Below, piece after piece: positions 56,261 through 64,000 of a DNA stretch of 64,000 nucleotides. This DNA is from Gemmatimonadota bacterium (GTDB lineage Bacteria > Gemmatimonadota > Gemmatimonadetes > Longimicrobiales > Gaopeijiaceae). The notes beneath the pieces were generated by a model that ran no database searches, was not told the DNA's origin, and worked only from the letters and a program-made list of their open reading frames with translations. A program made the position numbers and the translations under genes. The DNA is taken from NCBI GenBank assembly GCA_022826565.1, contig JAJDUP010000013.1, positions 1 through 64,000 on the forward strand, given 5' to 3'. Numbering within the stretch: the stretch's first letter is position 1; each line of letters begins with the position of its first letter.

Positions 56261-57022
56261 ATGGTGGAAGAACGTCTGCACGGGATACTGATATGGGCTG
56301 TCGTCGCGATGGCGCCCCTGACGTTCCTGTACCTGCTCCGCAGGGCCGCTCCCTATGGGCGCCACTACACGGGCGCGGGCTGGGGGCGACACGTTTCCGC
56401 CAGGCTCGGATGGATCATCATGGAACTGCCGGCGCCCGCGGTCTTCCTGGCCGTCTATCTCAACGGCAAGGCCGCGTTCCAGATCGTGCCGCTGCTGTTC
56501 CTGGTCATGTGGCAGGGCCACTATCTGAACCGGACGTTCATCTATCCGTTTCGCGTCCGGGCAAGCGGTCGGAAGACGCCCCTTCTGGTGGTCGGATCCG
56601 GTTTTTTCTTCAATGCGGTCAACGCGTACATCAATGCCCGCTTCATATCGGAGTTCGGCGACTATTCCACTGAATGGCTCGCCGACCCCCGCTTCCTGAT
56701 CGGCGTCGGAATATTCCTCGCCGGACTCGCGCTCAATCTCAACTCCGACAACATCCTCATCCGCCTGCGCCGGCCCGGCGAGACAGGGTATGCGATACCG
56801 CAGGGCGGCGGGTTCCGCTTCGTCTCGTGTCCGAACTACCTGGGGGAAATCCTCGAATGGGTGGGCTGGGCGGTCGCCACCTGGTCGTTGTGCGGCCTTG
56901 CATTCATGCTGTTCACCGTCGCCAATCTCGCCCCGAGGGCGCGGAGCAACCACCGATGGTATCGGGAAACGTTCAGCGAATACCCGGCAAATCGCCGGGC
57001 CCTGATACCGGGCATCTATTGA
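56261..57022 (+). CDS. Steroid 5-alpha-reductase family protein (3-oxo-5-alpha-steroid 4-dehydrogenase)
   Basis: 253 residues from ATG 56261 (AAGGGG 7 bases upstream), the same length as human SRD5A proteins. Several membrane helices. The C-terminal domain is closely family-like: GYAIPQGGGFRFVSCPNYLG, LGEILEWVGWAVATWSLCGL, then RARSNHRWYRETFSEYPANR and ALIPGIY at the end. Enzymes of this type reduce a C=C next to a ketone in steroids or in enoyl chains with NADPH. DUF1295-type proteins share part of this motif and are the main alternative. Convergent with the RND gene: the 3' ends overlap by 7 bases. Confidence 0.8.
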   Translation: MVEERLHGILIWAVVAMAPLTFLYLLRRAAPYGRHYTGAGWGRHVSARLGWIIMELPAPAVFLAVYLNGKAAFQIVPLLFLVMWQGHYLNRTFIYPFRVRASGRKTPLLVVGSGFFFNAVNAYINARFISEFGDYSTEWLADPRFLIGVGIFLAGLALNLNSDNILIRLRRPGETGYAIPQGGGFRFVSCPNYLGEILEWVGWAVATWSLCGLAFMLFTVANLAPRARSNHRWYRETFSEYPANRRALIPGIY

Positions 57023-60000
57023 CGCCTGAGTGATCGCGCCCGCGTCGGACTGACTCTCCACCGGGGTCTGCTCAGGCGGCAGCGCCCCTTGCCGCGATCA
57101 TGGACTTGAACCGCCAGAAGCGCCGGCACCACCAGCATGAGGAGTGCGGTGGCGATCAGGATCCCGAACCCCACGGACGCCGCCAGCGGGACGAGGTGCT
57201 GCGCGTGGGTGCTGGTCTCGAAGACCAGAGGCGCGACACCGGCGAAGGTGGTGACGGAGGTCAGCAGGATGGGCCGGAAGCGGTCCTTTGCGCCCCTGAT
57301 GATCGCGTCTCGGGCCGGGAGCCCCGACGCCCGGAGGTCGTTGACGAACTTGATCATCATCAGCGAGTCGTTGACGACCACGCCGCTGACGCCGATCAGC
57401 CCGTACATCGACCAGATCCCCAGGCTCAGGCCGAGAAGCATGTGCCCTGCCACGGCGCCGACCATCCCCAGCGGGACCGCGGCCAGGATGACGAGGGGCT
57501 GTGAGTAGGAACCGAAGGGAATCGCCATGAGCGCGTACATGACGAGCAGGGCCAGGAACAGCGACCGGCCGAGATCGGCGTTGGCCTCCTCCTGCTGTTT
57601 TCTCTGGCCGCCGACGGAGTACTCGAACTGGCTGTCCTCGGCGGACAGGCGCTCCAGAATACCGTCATCGAGGGTTCGATTCACCTGCGCGCCGGTCGCG
57701 ATCACCGGGTCCACGTCGGCGGTGACCGTAACGGCGCGGCGGCCGTCCATCCGGTGGATGGTGGCCGCGGACCTGGCGAATCCGGCCGACGCCACCTGTC
57801 CCAGCGGAACCTCGCCGCCAGGCGTGCGCACCAGATAGCCCTCGACATCGGTCGCTGAGTTGCGCTCGTCCTCGGGCAGGCGCACGTAGACGCCCACGTC
57901 CTCGCGCCCGCGCTGCACCCTGAGTGCTTCGGCTCCGAAGAAGGCCGCGCGCACCTGGGACGCGAAATGGCCGACGCTCAGATCGAGCGTTCGGGCTGCC
58001 GGCTTCAGCTCCAGCTGCAATTCCCTGAACCCCTCGTCGAGGTTGCTGCGCACGTCGAAGGCGCCGTCGATTCCGTTCAGTTCGGTGACGAATTCGTCCG
58101 CGATCACCGCCAGCCGGTCGGGGTCCGGATGCGATAGCTCGAAGTGGACCGGAAGTCCGAGCGTGATCAGGTTCGAGGAAATCGACAGTGACCTGGCATC
58201 CGGCAGGACTCCGGCCTCTTCCCGCCACAGCCGCTCGAAGGTGGAGGCCGCGATGTCGTGTCGTTCCCAGTCGATGAGCTTGAACTGGACCGCCCCGATG
58301 TGTCCGCGAGCCGCCTCGACGGCGTTGCCGCCCAGAGGGTCGTAGAGCGCCGCCGGCCTGCCGATCGTTACGGCGACGCCGACGTCCAGCGGTTGCGCCT
58401 CCGAATCGCGCTCCTGCTCGATCCGTTCGAGCGCGCGATACCCCGCGGCTTCCAGCTGCGCCGCAACCGCCGATGTCCGCTCTCCCGGCGTGCCGACCGG
58501 CATTTCCAGGTTGGCGGAGACGACATCGCCCTCGATGGGGGTCAGGAACTGGTTGGGGACTACGCCCGCATTGACGATCCCCAGCGTCACCACCAGCAGA
58601 CCCGCGGCGGAGGCGAGCACGATCGCGGGCCGGTCGACCGCCAGGCGCAGGCCATGGTCCAGGGGACCGTCCACCATCCGCTTGAGGAGGAGGTCGACGC
58701 GCTGCCGCACGCGGCGGAGCCCGCGGGACAGCCGGCCTTCGCCGGATGCGCCGGGCGCGGGCAGGTGGGACAGGTGATTCGGCAGCACCAGGAGCGACTC
58801 CGCCAGCGAAATCAGCAAGACCGTGATCACCACCAGCGGGATGGCGCGGCCCAGTTGCCCCTGGGGGCCGGGCGCGGTCAGCAGCGCGGCGAACGCCGTC
58901 ACCGTGGTGAGCACCGAGAACAGGACCGGCGCGCTGACGCGCCGCGCCCCCCGGATTGCCGCGGCAGTCCCGCCCACACCGCGCTCTCGTTGCGAGAAGA
59001 CGCTCTCCCCCACGACGATCGCGTCGTCCACGACGATGCCCAGCGCGAGGACGAGCGCCATCAGGGAGAACATGTTGACCGAGACGCCCAGCAATCCCAT
59101 GAACAGGAAGGTGCCGATGAACGAGACTGCCAACCCCACGGCCACCCACAGGGCGAGCCGGACCTCGAGAAACAGGGTGAGAGCCACGAGCACGAGAGCC
59201 AGCCCCAGCAGCGCGTTCTCGATCATCAGGCCGAGTCTTCCCGAGACCTCGACCGAGTCGTCCTTCCAGATATCGACGTTGACGTTCGGTGGAAGAGCGG
59301 GCAGAACCTCGGCCGCCAGGTGATCGCGCACTGCCGCCGCAATCTCGAGGACCTTCTCGTTCGAAGCGCGGTACACGTCGATGCCGACCGCCCGCTGCCC
59401 GTTGTAGCGCACGCTGAGATCGGTGTCCGCGAACCCGTCCCGCACGGTCGCGATCTCGCGCAGGCGAATCGACGTTCCGTCCGGACGGGTCAGGACGATG
59501 ATGTCCTCGAAGTCCTCCTGGTCGTAGTTCCTCCCGAGCGTGCGGACGAGGATCTCTTCCTCGCCCGTTGAGATCTTGCCGGCGGACAGCTCCATCGAGC
59601 CCTGCCGCACCGCCGAGGCGACGTCGTCGAGCGTGAGCCCCAGCGCCCTCAGCCGCCTTTGCGGCACTTCGATGGACACCTCGTATTTCCGCGCGCCGCT
59701 CACTTCGGCCAGCGACACCTCCGGGAGGGACGAGATGCCCTCCTCGATGGAGTAGGCCAATTCCTTCAGCGTGCGCTCGGGCGCGTCACCGTGAACCAGA
59801 AGACGAAGCACATTCTGGCGACTCGTGATCTCGCGCACCTGCGGTCGCTCCGCCTCCGCGGGGAAGGTGATGATGCGATCGACCTCGGCCTTGACTTCGT
59901 TGAGCGCCCCGTTGATGTCGGTGCCCGACTTGAACTGCGCGATGACGGACCCGAAGCCCTCCGAAGCGGTCGCCTCGATCCGGTCGAGACCCTCCACCCC

Positions 60001-60267
60001 GCGGATGTGCTCCTCGATTCTCCGGACGACCGACTCCTCGATCTCCCCGGGCGTCGCCCCGGGATACAGGACCAGGATCTGCACCTGATCCAGGGACAGC
60101 TCCGGAAGCACCTCCTGAACCAGGTTTCTGGCCGCCGCCAGGCCTGCGAGGATCAGAAACAGCATGAGCACGTTGGCGGCCACGCTGTTTCGCGCCATGA
60201 ACGCGATCGGCCCGGTCCGGCCGCTCGTCACGTTCGGCTGATCGGCTCCTCCGGCGTCGCGGGCCAT
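57016..60267 (-). CDS. RND family efflux transporter permease
   Basis: 1083 residues from ATG 60267. Typical AcrB/MdtB-like layout: TM1 near MARNSVAANVLMLFLILAGL, periplasmic porter domains, TM4 with LVLALGIVVDDAIVVGESVF (paired Asp for proton relay) and a second half with the same layout (VSGVVVNDSLMMIKFVNDLR). Exports lipophilic compounds or metals, powered by protons. No membrane-fusion or outer-membrane partner is in the window. It is downstream of the MpaB-like gene by 13 bases, so probably the same operon. Confidence 0.9.
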   Translation of the reverse strand: MARDAGGADQPNVTSGRTGPIAFMARNSVAANVLMLFLILAGLAAARNLVQEVLPELSLDQVQILVLYPGATPGEIEESVVRRIEEHIRGVEGLDRIEATASEGFGSVIAQFKSGTDINGALNEVKAEVDRIITFPAEAERPQVREITSRQNVLRLLVHGDAPERTLKELAYSIEEGISSLPEVSLAEVSGARKYEVSIEVPQRRLRALGLTLDDVASAVRQGSMELSAGKISTGEEEILVRTLGRNYDQEDFEDIIVLTRPDGTSIRLREIATVRDGFADTDLSVRYNGQRAVGIDVYRASNEKVLEIAAAVRDHLAAEVLPALPPNVNVDIWKDDSVEVSGRLGLMIENALLGLALVLVALTLFLEVRLALWVAVGLAVSFIGTFLFMGLLGVSVNMFSLMALVLALGIVVDDAIVVGESVFSQRERGVGGTAAAIRGARRVSAPVLFSVLTTVTAFAALLTAPGPQGQLGRAIPLVVITVLLISLAESLLVLPNHLSHLPAPGASGEGRLSRGLRRVRQRVDLLLKRMVDGPLDHGLRLAVDRPAIVLASAAGLLVVTLGIVNAGVVPNQFLTPIEGDVVSANLEMPVGTPGERTSAVAAQLEAAGYRALERIEQERDSEAQPLDVGVAVTIGRPAALYDPLGGNAVEAARGHIGAVQFKLIDWERHDIAASTFERLWREEAGVLPDARSLSISSNLITLGLPVHFELSHPDPDRLAVIADEFVTELNGIDGAFDVRSNLDEGFRELQLELKPAARTLDLSVGHFASQVRAAFFGAEALRVQRGREDVGVYVRLPEDERNSATDVEGYLVRTPGGEVPLGQVASAGFARSAATIHRMDGRRAVTVTADVDPVIATGAQVNRTLDDGILERLSAEDSQFEYSVGGQRKQQEEANADLGRSLFLALLVMYALMAIPFGSYSQPLVILAAVPLGMVGAVAGHMLLGLSLGIWSMYGLIGVSGVVVNDSLMMIKFVNDLRASGLPARDAIIRGAKDRFRPILLTSVTTFAGVAPLVFETSTHAQHLVPLAASVGFGILIATALLMLVVPALLAVQVHDRGKGRCRLSRPRWRVSPTRARSLRRQ

Positions 60268-60280
60268 CAACCGGTCTTCC

Positions 60281-61402
60281 CTACCAGTCCGAGGAGTGCT
60301 CGTCGTAGAGCGAAGTGGGGAGCTTGTACGAGTATTCCATCTTGTCCAGGCTCGCGAACTTCAGGAGTTCGGTGAAGCGTGCCAGGTCCTGCTTCTTCGC
60401 CCACCAGGGCAGGATCTTCCGGACGATCGGCCGGCTGCGGTTCTGGAACCGCATCCACGGAACCACCTTGCGGCGCTGGGTGGGAAAAAGGAAGGTGTCG
60501 GCCAGTGCGTTGCCGATCAGCTCCCTGGACGCCTGGGTTACGACCTTGGCCATCTTCCTTCGTTTCGCCGGCTCACTCACGCCGATGATCACGGGGGCGC
60601 TGTTCACGATGCTGTTGGCCATGATGATCGCGTCGAAGTCGGCGGGCGGTTCGCACATTGCGCCGACGTCGAACGCCCGCAACGACGAGGCCAGATCGTG
60701 GAAGAGGATTTCCTCGGGAATGCCCATGAGCAGTCCCGTGTATCGCCAGACGTGCACGTAGGCCTCGCGCTCCTCCTGCGTGAAGTCACCCCCCAGCGTC
60801 CCGACATGCCGCATGAGCCGGCCGGAGAAGGCGGCGCCGGCCAGTAGCATGTTGGCAGCGCTGATCGGCATGCCGTACTTGTCGTGGTTCCATTCGTCCG
60901 AACGGGCGAGAAAGTACCTGGACTGGGCGTGCACCAGCCGAACGCGGAGCGTAAGCCTCCATCCGTCGCCCCCGGGGTCCATTCCTCCGGGCAGGTATTG
61001 CTCGACCAGCTGCATGCCGTTCTGCTTGAGGCGGCGGACACCCGACGTGGTCACGCGCCCGCGAATGCGGAAGGACTTGCTGATCAGCGTCGAGAACCCC
61101 TCCACGATACTTCCGCCCACGAGGGCCGCAAGGACGATGTCGGAATTGCGCAGAAAGGCCCGGGACGCGGCCATGGCTCGTTCGGGATCGTACCAGTCCG
61201 GCACCTTGTTGGCCTGGTCGATGAACTCGCGCAGCGAATCCGGAGCGCCTGGGAGCGCTGCCGAAGGATCGTCCATCGCCTTGGCGATGACCGCGTGGAC
61301 CTCGTCCGGCGCGAACTCCACAAGATCCTCGACGACCGCATCCGCCAGCGGATCCCCAATGGTGGTATGGCGCATGTAGGCGTCGGCGAGTTCGGGATAC
61401 AC
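60281..61402 (-). CDS. MpaB/rubber-oxygenase family (DUF2236) oxygenase
   Basis: 373 residues from GTG 61402. The DUF2236 signature is RVRLVHAQSRYFLARSDEWN with KYGMPISAANMLLAG next to it, including the conserved Arg-His pair of the heme site in latex-clearing protein and MpaB-type oxygenases; another conserved part is VEGFSTLISKSFRIRGRVTT. Such enzymes cleave polyisoprenoid or terpenoid side chains oxidatively. Protein-like sequence in the same frame (IRIPEAYRQGYLKAREVYPE) continues upstream of the GTG to a stop near 61510 but offers no ATG, GTG or TTG, so the 5' end may be damaged or use a rare start. Confidence 0.75.
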   Translation of the reverse strand: MYPELADAYMRHTTIGDPLADAVVEDLVEFAPDEVHAVIAKAMDDPSAALPGAPDSLREFIDQANKVPDWYDPERAMAASRAFLRNSDIVLAALVGGSIVEGFSTLISKSFRIRGRVTTSGVRRLKQNGMQLVEQYLPGGMDPGGDGWRLTLRVRLVHAQSRYFLARSDEWNHDKYGMPISAANMLLAGAAFSGRLMRHVGTLGGDFTQEEREAYVHVWRYTGLLMGIPEEILFHDLASSLRAFDVGAMCEPPADFDAIIMANSIVNSAPVIIGVSEPAKRRKMAKVVTQASRELIGNALADTFLFPTQRRKVVPWMRFQNRSRPIVRKILPWWAKKQDLARFTELLKFASLDKMEYSYKLPTSLYDEHSSDW

Positions 61403-61656
61403 CTCTCGCGCTTTCAGGTACCCCTGCCGGTACGCCTCCGGGATCCTTATGGTGCTACCCTCGCATGCTCCTGTGCGGGTGCGTGGCGTGCGGGCCGGGT
61501 CGGTCGAGGCTCAGAAGCGCGTAGTCGACTCATAGACCGTTTGCGTGAGTGGGCGTGACGGTGGTTCGGGGAATCACCACGCAGGTCGGGCATCACGCTA
61601 AAGCTACTTGTTGCTTGGCCTTCTGATCAACGGCCTTAAGTGCCGGTCATGGTCCC

Positions 61657-62868
61657 TCAGGCGGCCGGGAGCGCGCCGCGGATGGTCAGGATACGCGCCA
61701 GCGCCTCTCCGATCTTGTTGTTCGGGGTCGATGCTCCGGCCGTGATGCCCAGTTCGAACGCCCCGGGGGGAAGCCAGTCGCCGGCGACCACTTCGGACGC
61801 GCCCGGATCGAGGTCGGGCTTGTGACGGACCACGCCGGTGGTCGTTTCGATGCAGGCCGCGTCCTCGATGTGGTAGGTCGCGGTGTATTCCCGGCACATG
61901 GCGGCAAGGTGATTGGTGTTGGATGAGTTGTAGCCCCCCACGACGATCATGATGTCCGGAGGGCTGGCCATCATGTCAAGCACCGCGTCCTGCCGCTTCT
62001 GGGTCGCGGAACATATGGTGTCGAAGGAGCGGAAGCACTCGCGCGCGTAGTCCTCCCCCCGGCCGTCCACCATCGCGGCGCGCACGCGGGCGGCGATCGC
62101 CAGCGACTCGTTCGCCAGCATGGTGGTCTGATTCGCCACGCCGACCCTGGCGAGGTCGGTCTCCGGCTCGAATCCGGGCGTTGCCTTGTCGCGGAAGTGC
62201 TCGCTGAAGGCCTCCGCCGAAAGGGCCCCCGGGCGGCGGGCGATGTAGTCGCACACCAGTTCCGCCTCTTCCATGTCGCGCACGATCAGGTACTTGCCGC
62301 CTTCGTGCAGCGTCACCTGGGAGGCGGTCGCGCGGGATTCCTCGTGCGTGTACTTGCCGTGGACGATGGCCGTGAAGCCGTCGCGCGCGTATCCCTCGAC
62401 GCGCTTCCACACGTTGAGCACGGAGCCGCAGGTCGTGTCGACCAGCACGCAGCCGATGTCCCGCAGTGCAGCGAAGTCGCGCTGCGTAACGCCGAACGCA
62501 GGAATCAGGACGACATCGCGGGCAGTGATGTGCGAGAAGTCGAAGCTGTTGTCGTGGCGCGGGTAGATGAAGTCGATGCCCATCTCGCGCATGCGCTGGT
62601 TCACATGCGGATTGTGGATGATCTCCCCGACCAGGTACACCCGCTTGCCGGGGAACTTGCGCACGGTCTCGTAGGCGTAGTCTATGGCCCGGTCGACGCC
62701 GTAACAGAAGCCGAATACCTCCGCCAGACGGACCGTGATGTCGTCGAAGACATCGGTGTATCCGCGAGCCCGGATACGATCCACCAGCTGCGAGTGGTAC
62801 TCGGCGTCGATGATGGGCTGGACCTGTTTCTTCAGCCCGAAGCCCCTCCGAAAGTACGTTTGCTCCAT
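61657..62868 (-). CDS. ispH: 4-hydroxy-3-methylbut-2-enyl diphosphate reductase
   Basis: Last step of the MEP pathway, making IPP and DMAPP with a [4Fe-4S] cluster. 403 residues, the long plant/cyanobacteria-type form. Cluster Cys are C55 (FGFCYGVDRAIDYAYE), C147 (DTTCGSVLNVWKR) and C286 (DTICSATQKRQDA). Substrate residues include EIIHNPHVNQ, GKYTHEESRA and GGYNSSNTNHL. ATG 62868 is preferred over 62892. Placed between an MpaB-type oxygenase and an RND pump. Confidence 0.93.
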   Translation of the reverse strand: MEQTYFRRGFGLKKQVQPIIDAEYHSQLVDRIRARGYTDVFDDITVRLAEVFGFCYGVDRAIDYAYETVRKFPGKRVYLVGEIIHNPHVNQRMREMGIDFIYPRHDNSFDFSHITARDVVLIPAFGVTQRDFAALRDIGCVLVDTTCGSVLNVWKRVEGYARDGFTAIVHGKYTHEESRATASQVTLHEGGKYLIVRDMEEAELVCDYIARRPGALSAEAFSEHFRDKATPGFEPETDLARVGVANQTTMLANESLAIAARVRAAMVDGRGEDYARECFRSFDTICSATQKRQDAVLDMMASPPDIMIVVGGYNSSNTNHLAAMCREYTATYHIEDAACIETTTGVVRHKPDLDPGASEVVAGDWLPPGAFELGITAGASTPNNKIGEALARILTIRGALPAA

Positions 62869-63052
62869 TGACCCATCCAACAAGCGCTGCAAAGAGCGGG
62901 CGCCGCGGCCTCCCCCATTATTGGGCGGACGCCCCGGCCAAATTCAATCCGTACACAATTGAGTGAAGATATACACCTGTCAGCACCGAGTCGACAAGGG
63001 CGACCGCCGCCGACACCTGCCGGAGTCCGGCACAGACAGTCTGAGGCGACTC

Positions 63053-64000
63053 CTACGCCGAGGCCGGTTCCGTCATCACGGTGCCCACGTCGGCGCGCCC
63101 ACGCGCCTTTGCCCGCCGCCGCGCAAGCCAGCGCTGGTGGATCGAGCTCAGCGCCGGCACCAGGAACATCAGCAGGACCGTGGTGAAGAGGATGCCGCAG
63201 CCGACCGACGCGGAGAAGGGCACGAAGAACTGGGCCTGAATGGCGTCTTCGAGGATGAGCGGCGTGAAGCCCAGGAAGGTGGTCAGCGACGTCAGCATGA
63301 TCGGACGGAAGCGCCCCTTGGCACCCTCGATGATCGCTTCTCGCGGCGGGAGGCCTTCCTCGAGTTCCTGATCGATGAAGTCGATCATGACCAGGGAGTC
63401 GTTCACCACCACCCCGGCCAGGCCGAACACCCCGATAAAGGACTCGGAGCTGAGTGCGACGCCCAGGACCCAGTGACCCGGAATCACGCCGATCAACCCG
63501 AACGGGATGATGGCCATGATGATGAACGGCTTGGTGTAGGAACGCAGCGGAATCGCGAGGAGCGCGAAGATCAGGATCATGGCGATCCCGAAGCCGGGCC
63601 CCAGCGCGTTCATGGATTCCAGCTGCTGCTGCTGTTCGCCTCCGAAGGTGTAGGTCAGCTCCGGATCCTCGGCGACGAGCGCCGCGAGGATGTCATCTTC
63701 CAGTATGCTGTTGGCGCGCCCGCCGGATATCACCGCCGGGTCCACATCCGCAGTGACCCTGACGATACGCTGGCCGTCCTGGCGATGGATGGCGGGCGGC
63801 GACATGCCCGAGCTCAGTTCGGCAACCCGGCTCACCGGGACCTCGGCGCCGCCGGCCGTCCGCACCAGCGAGCTCTCGATGTCGGTGATCGAGTTGCGCT
63901 GTTCCTCGGGCAGCCGCACGTACACCCGGACCTCTTCGCGGCCCCGCTGTACGCGCAGGGCTTCAGCGCCGAAGAACGCGGACCGCGTCTGCCAGGCGAG
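63053..64000 (-). CDS. RND family efflux transporter permease (C-terminal part, continues past the window)
   Basis: The frame is open through position 64000 on this strand; the window starts mid-protein. The last 316 residues give the porter region (RSAFFGAEALRVQRGREEVR), then TM segments (GIAMILIFALLAIPLRSYTK; VFGLAGVVVNDSLVMIDFID). It is a paralogue of the pump at 57016-60267: both contain FFGAEALRVQRGRE and RLPE(D/E)xRNS. It ends 184 bases before the ispH start, pointing the same way. Confidence 0.9.
   Translation of the reverse strand, partial: LAWQTRSAFFGAEALRVQRGREEVRVYVRLPEEQRNSITDIESSLVRTAGGAEVPVSRVAELSSGMSPPAIHRQDGQRIVRVTADVDPAVISGGRANSILEDDILAALVAEDPELTYTFGGEQQQQLESMNALGPGFGIAMILIFALLAIPLRSYTKPFIIMAIIPFGLIGVIPGHWVLGVALSSESFIGVFGLAGVVVNDSLVMIDFIDQELEEGLPPREAIIEGAKGRFRPIMLTSLTTFLGFTPLILEDAIQAQFFVPFSASVGCGILFTTVLLMFLVPALSSIHQRWLARRRAKARGRADVGTVMTEPASA

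Noticed and set aside
56000-57061. A 353-codon frame on the - strand
   Set aside because: It is the shadow of the steroid 5-alpha-reductase gene plus intergenic DNA; it has no domain-like sequence or good start.

Overview
The window is one contiguous piece of a GC-rich bacterial chromosome. The organism looks diderm: it has bamD, secA and signal-peptide lipoproteins. Several traits suggest Gemmatimonadota or a close relative: secreted six-bladed beta-propeller proteins, an exported M16 peptidase, a NagB/PIG-L fusion and a LysW-type amino-acid pathway. This placement is an inference from gene content; no rRNA or tRNA gene was found to test it.

Layout. (1) 1-15.8 kb: the end of tuf, then the S10-spc-alpha ribosomal supercluster on the + strand. 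It includes secY, adk, map and rpoA, then rplQ and a small membrane-anchored protein, and ends at a strong intrinsic terminator. rpsN (S14) and infA (IF-1) are absent from their usual places. (2) 15.8-19.5 kb: nucleotide-sugar genes (a WbpA-like dehydrogenase, UDP-glucose dehydrogenase, UDP-glucuronate decarboxylase). (3) 19.5-26.2 kb: TPR lipoprotein, bamD, nadD, secA and radC, tightly packed or overlapping. (4) 26.3-31.2 kb: M16 peptidase with a recognisable promoter, then the NagB/PIG-L fusion. (5) 31.2-36.1 kb: a LysW carrier-protein cluster for lysine and/or arginine (lysW, lysX, lysY/argC, a class II glutamine amidotransferase, lysZ/argB, lysJ/argD). (6) 36.2-42.0 kb: a MazEF-like toxin-antitoxin pair, then two large glycoside hydrolases on the - strand, with a pair of LacI-type operator-like palindromes between them.

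(7) 42-64 kb is accessory. A propeller lipoprotein is divergent from a three-gene block: a Rieske oxygenase, a cytochrome P450 with an N-terminal GPP34 (GOLPH3-like) domain, and a 3beta-HSD-like SDR. Next come a tyrosine recombinase with 1.1 kb of apparently non-coding DNA, an ABC exporter, a Cys-rich secreted protein that looks frameshifted, a second propeller, and a histidine kinase/response regulator pair. Last are a steroid 5-alpha-reductase family protein, an RND pump, an MpaB/DUF2236 oxygenase, ispH and a second, partial RND pump.

The most interesting idea is that the Rieske oxygenase, GPP34-P450, SDR, 5-alpha-reductase, MpaB-type oxygenase, IspH and RND pumps form a dispersed sterol/triterpenoid or other isoprenoid tailoring and transport set. 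The P450 may be held at the membrane by a GPP34 lipid-binding domain. No cyclase lies in the window, so the substrate is unknown.
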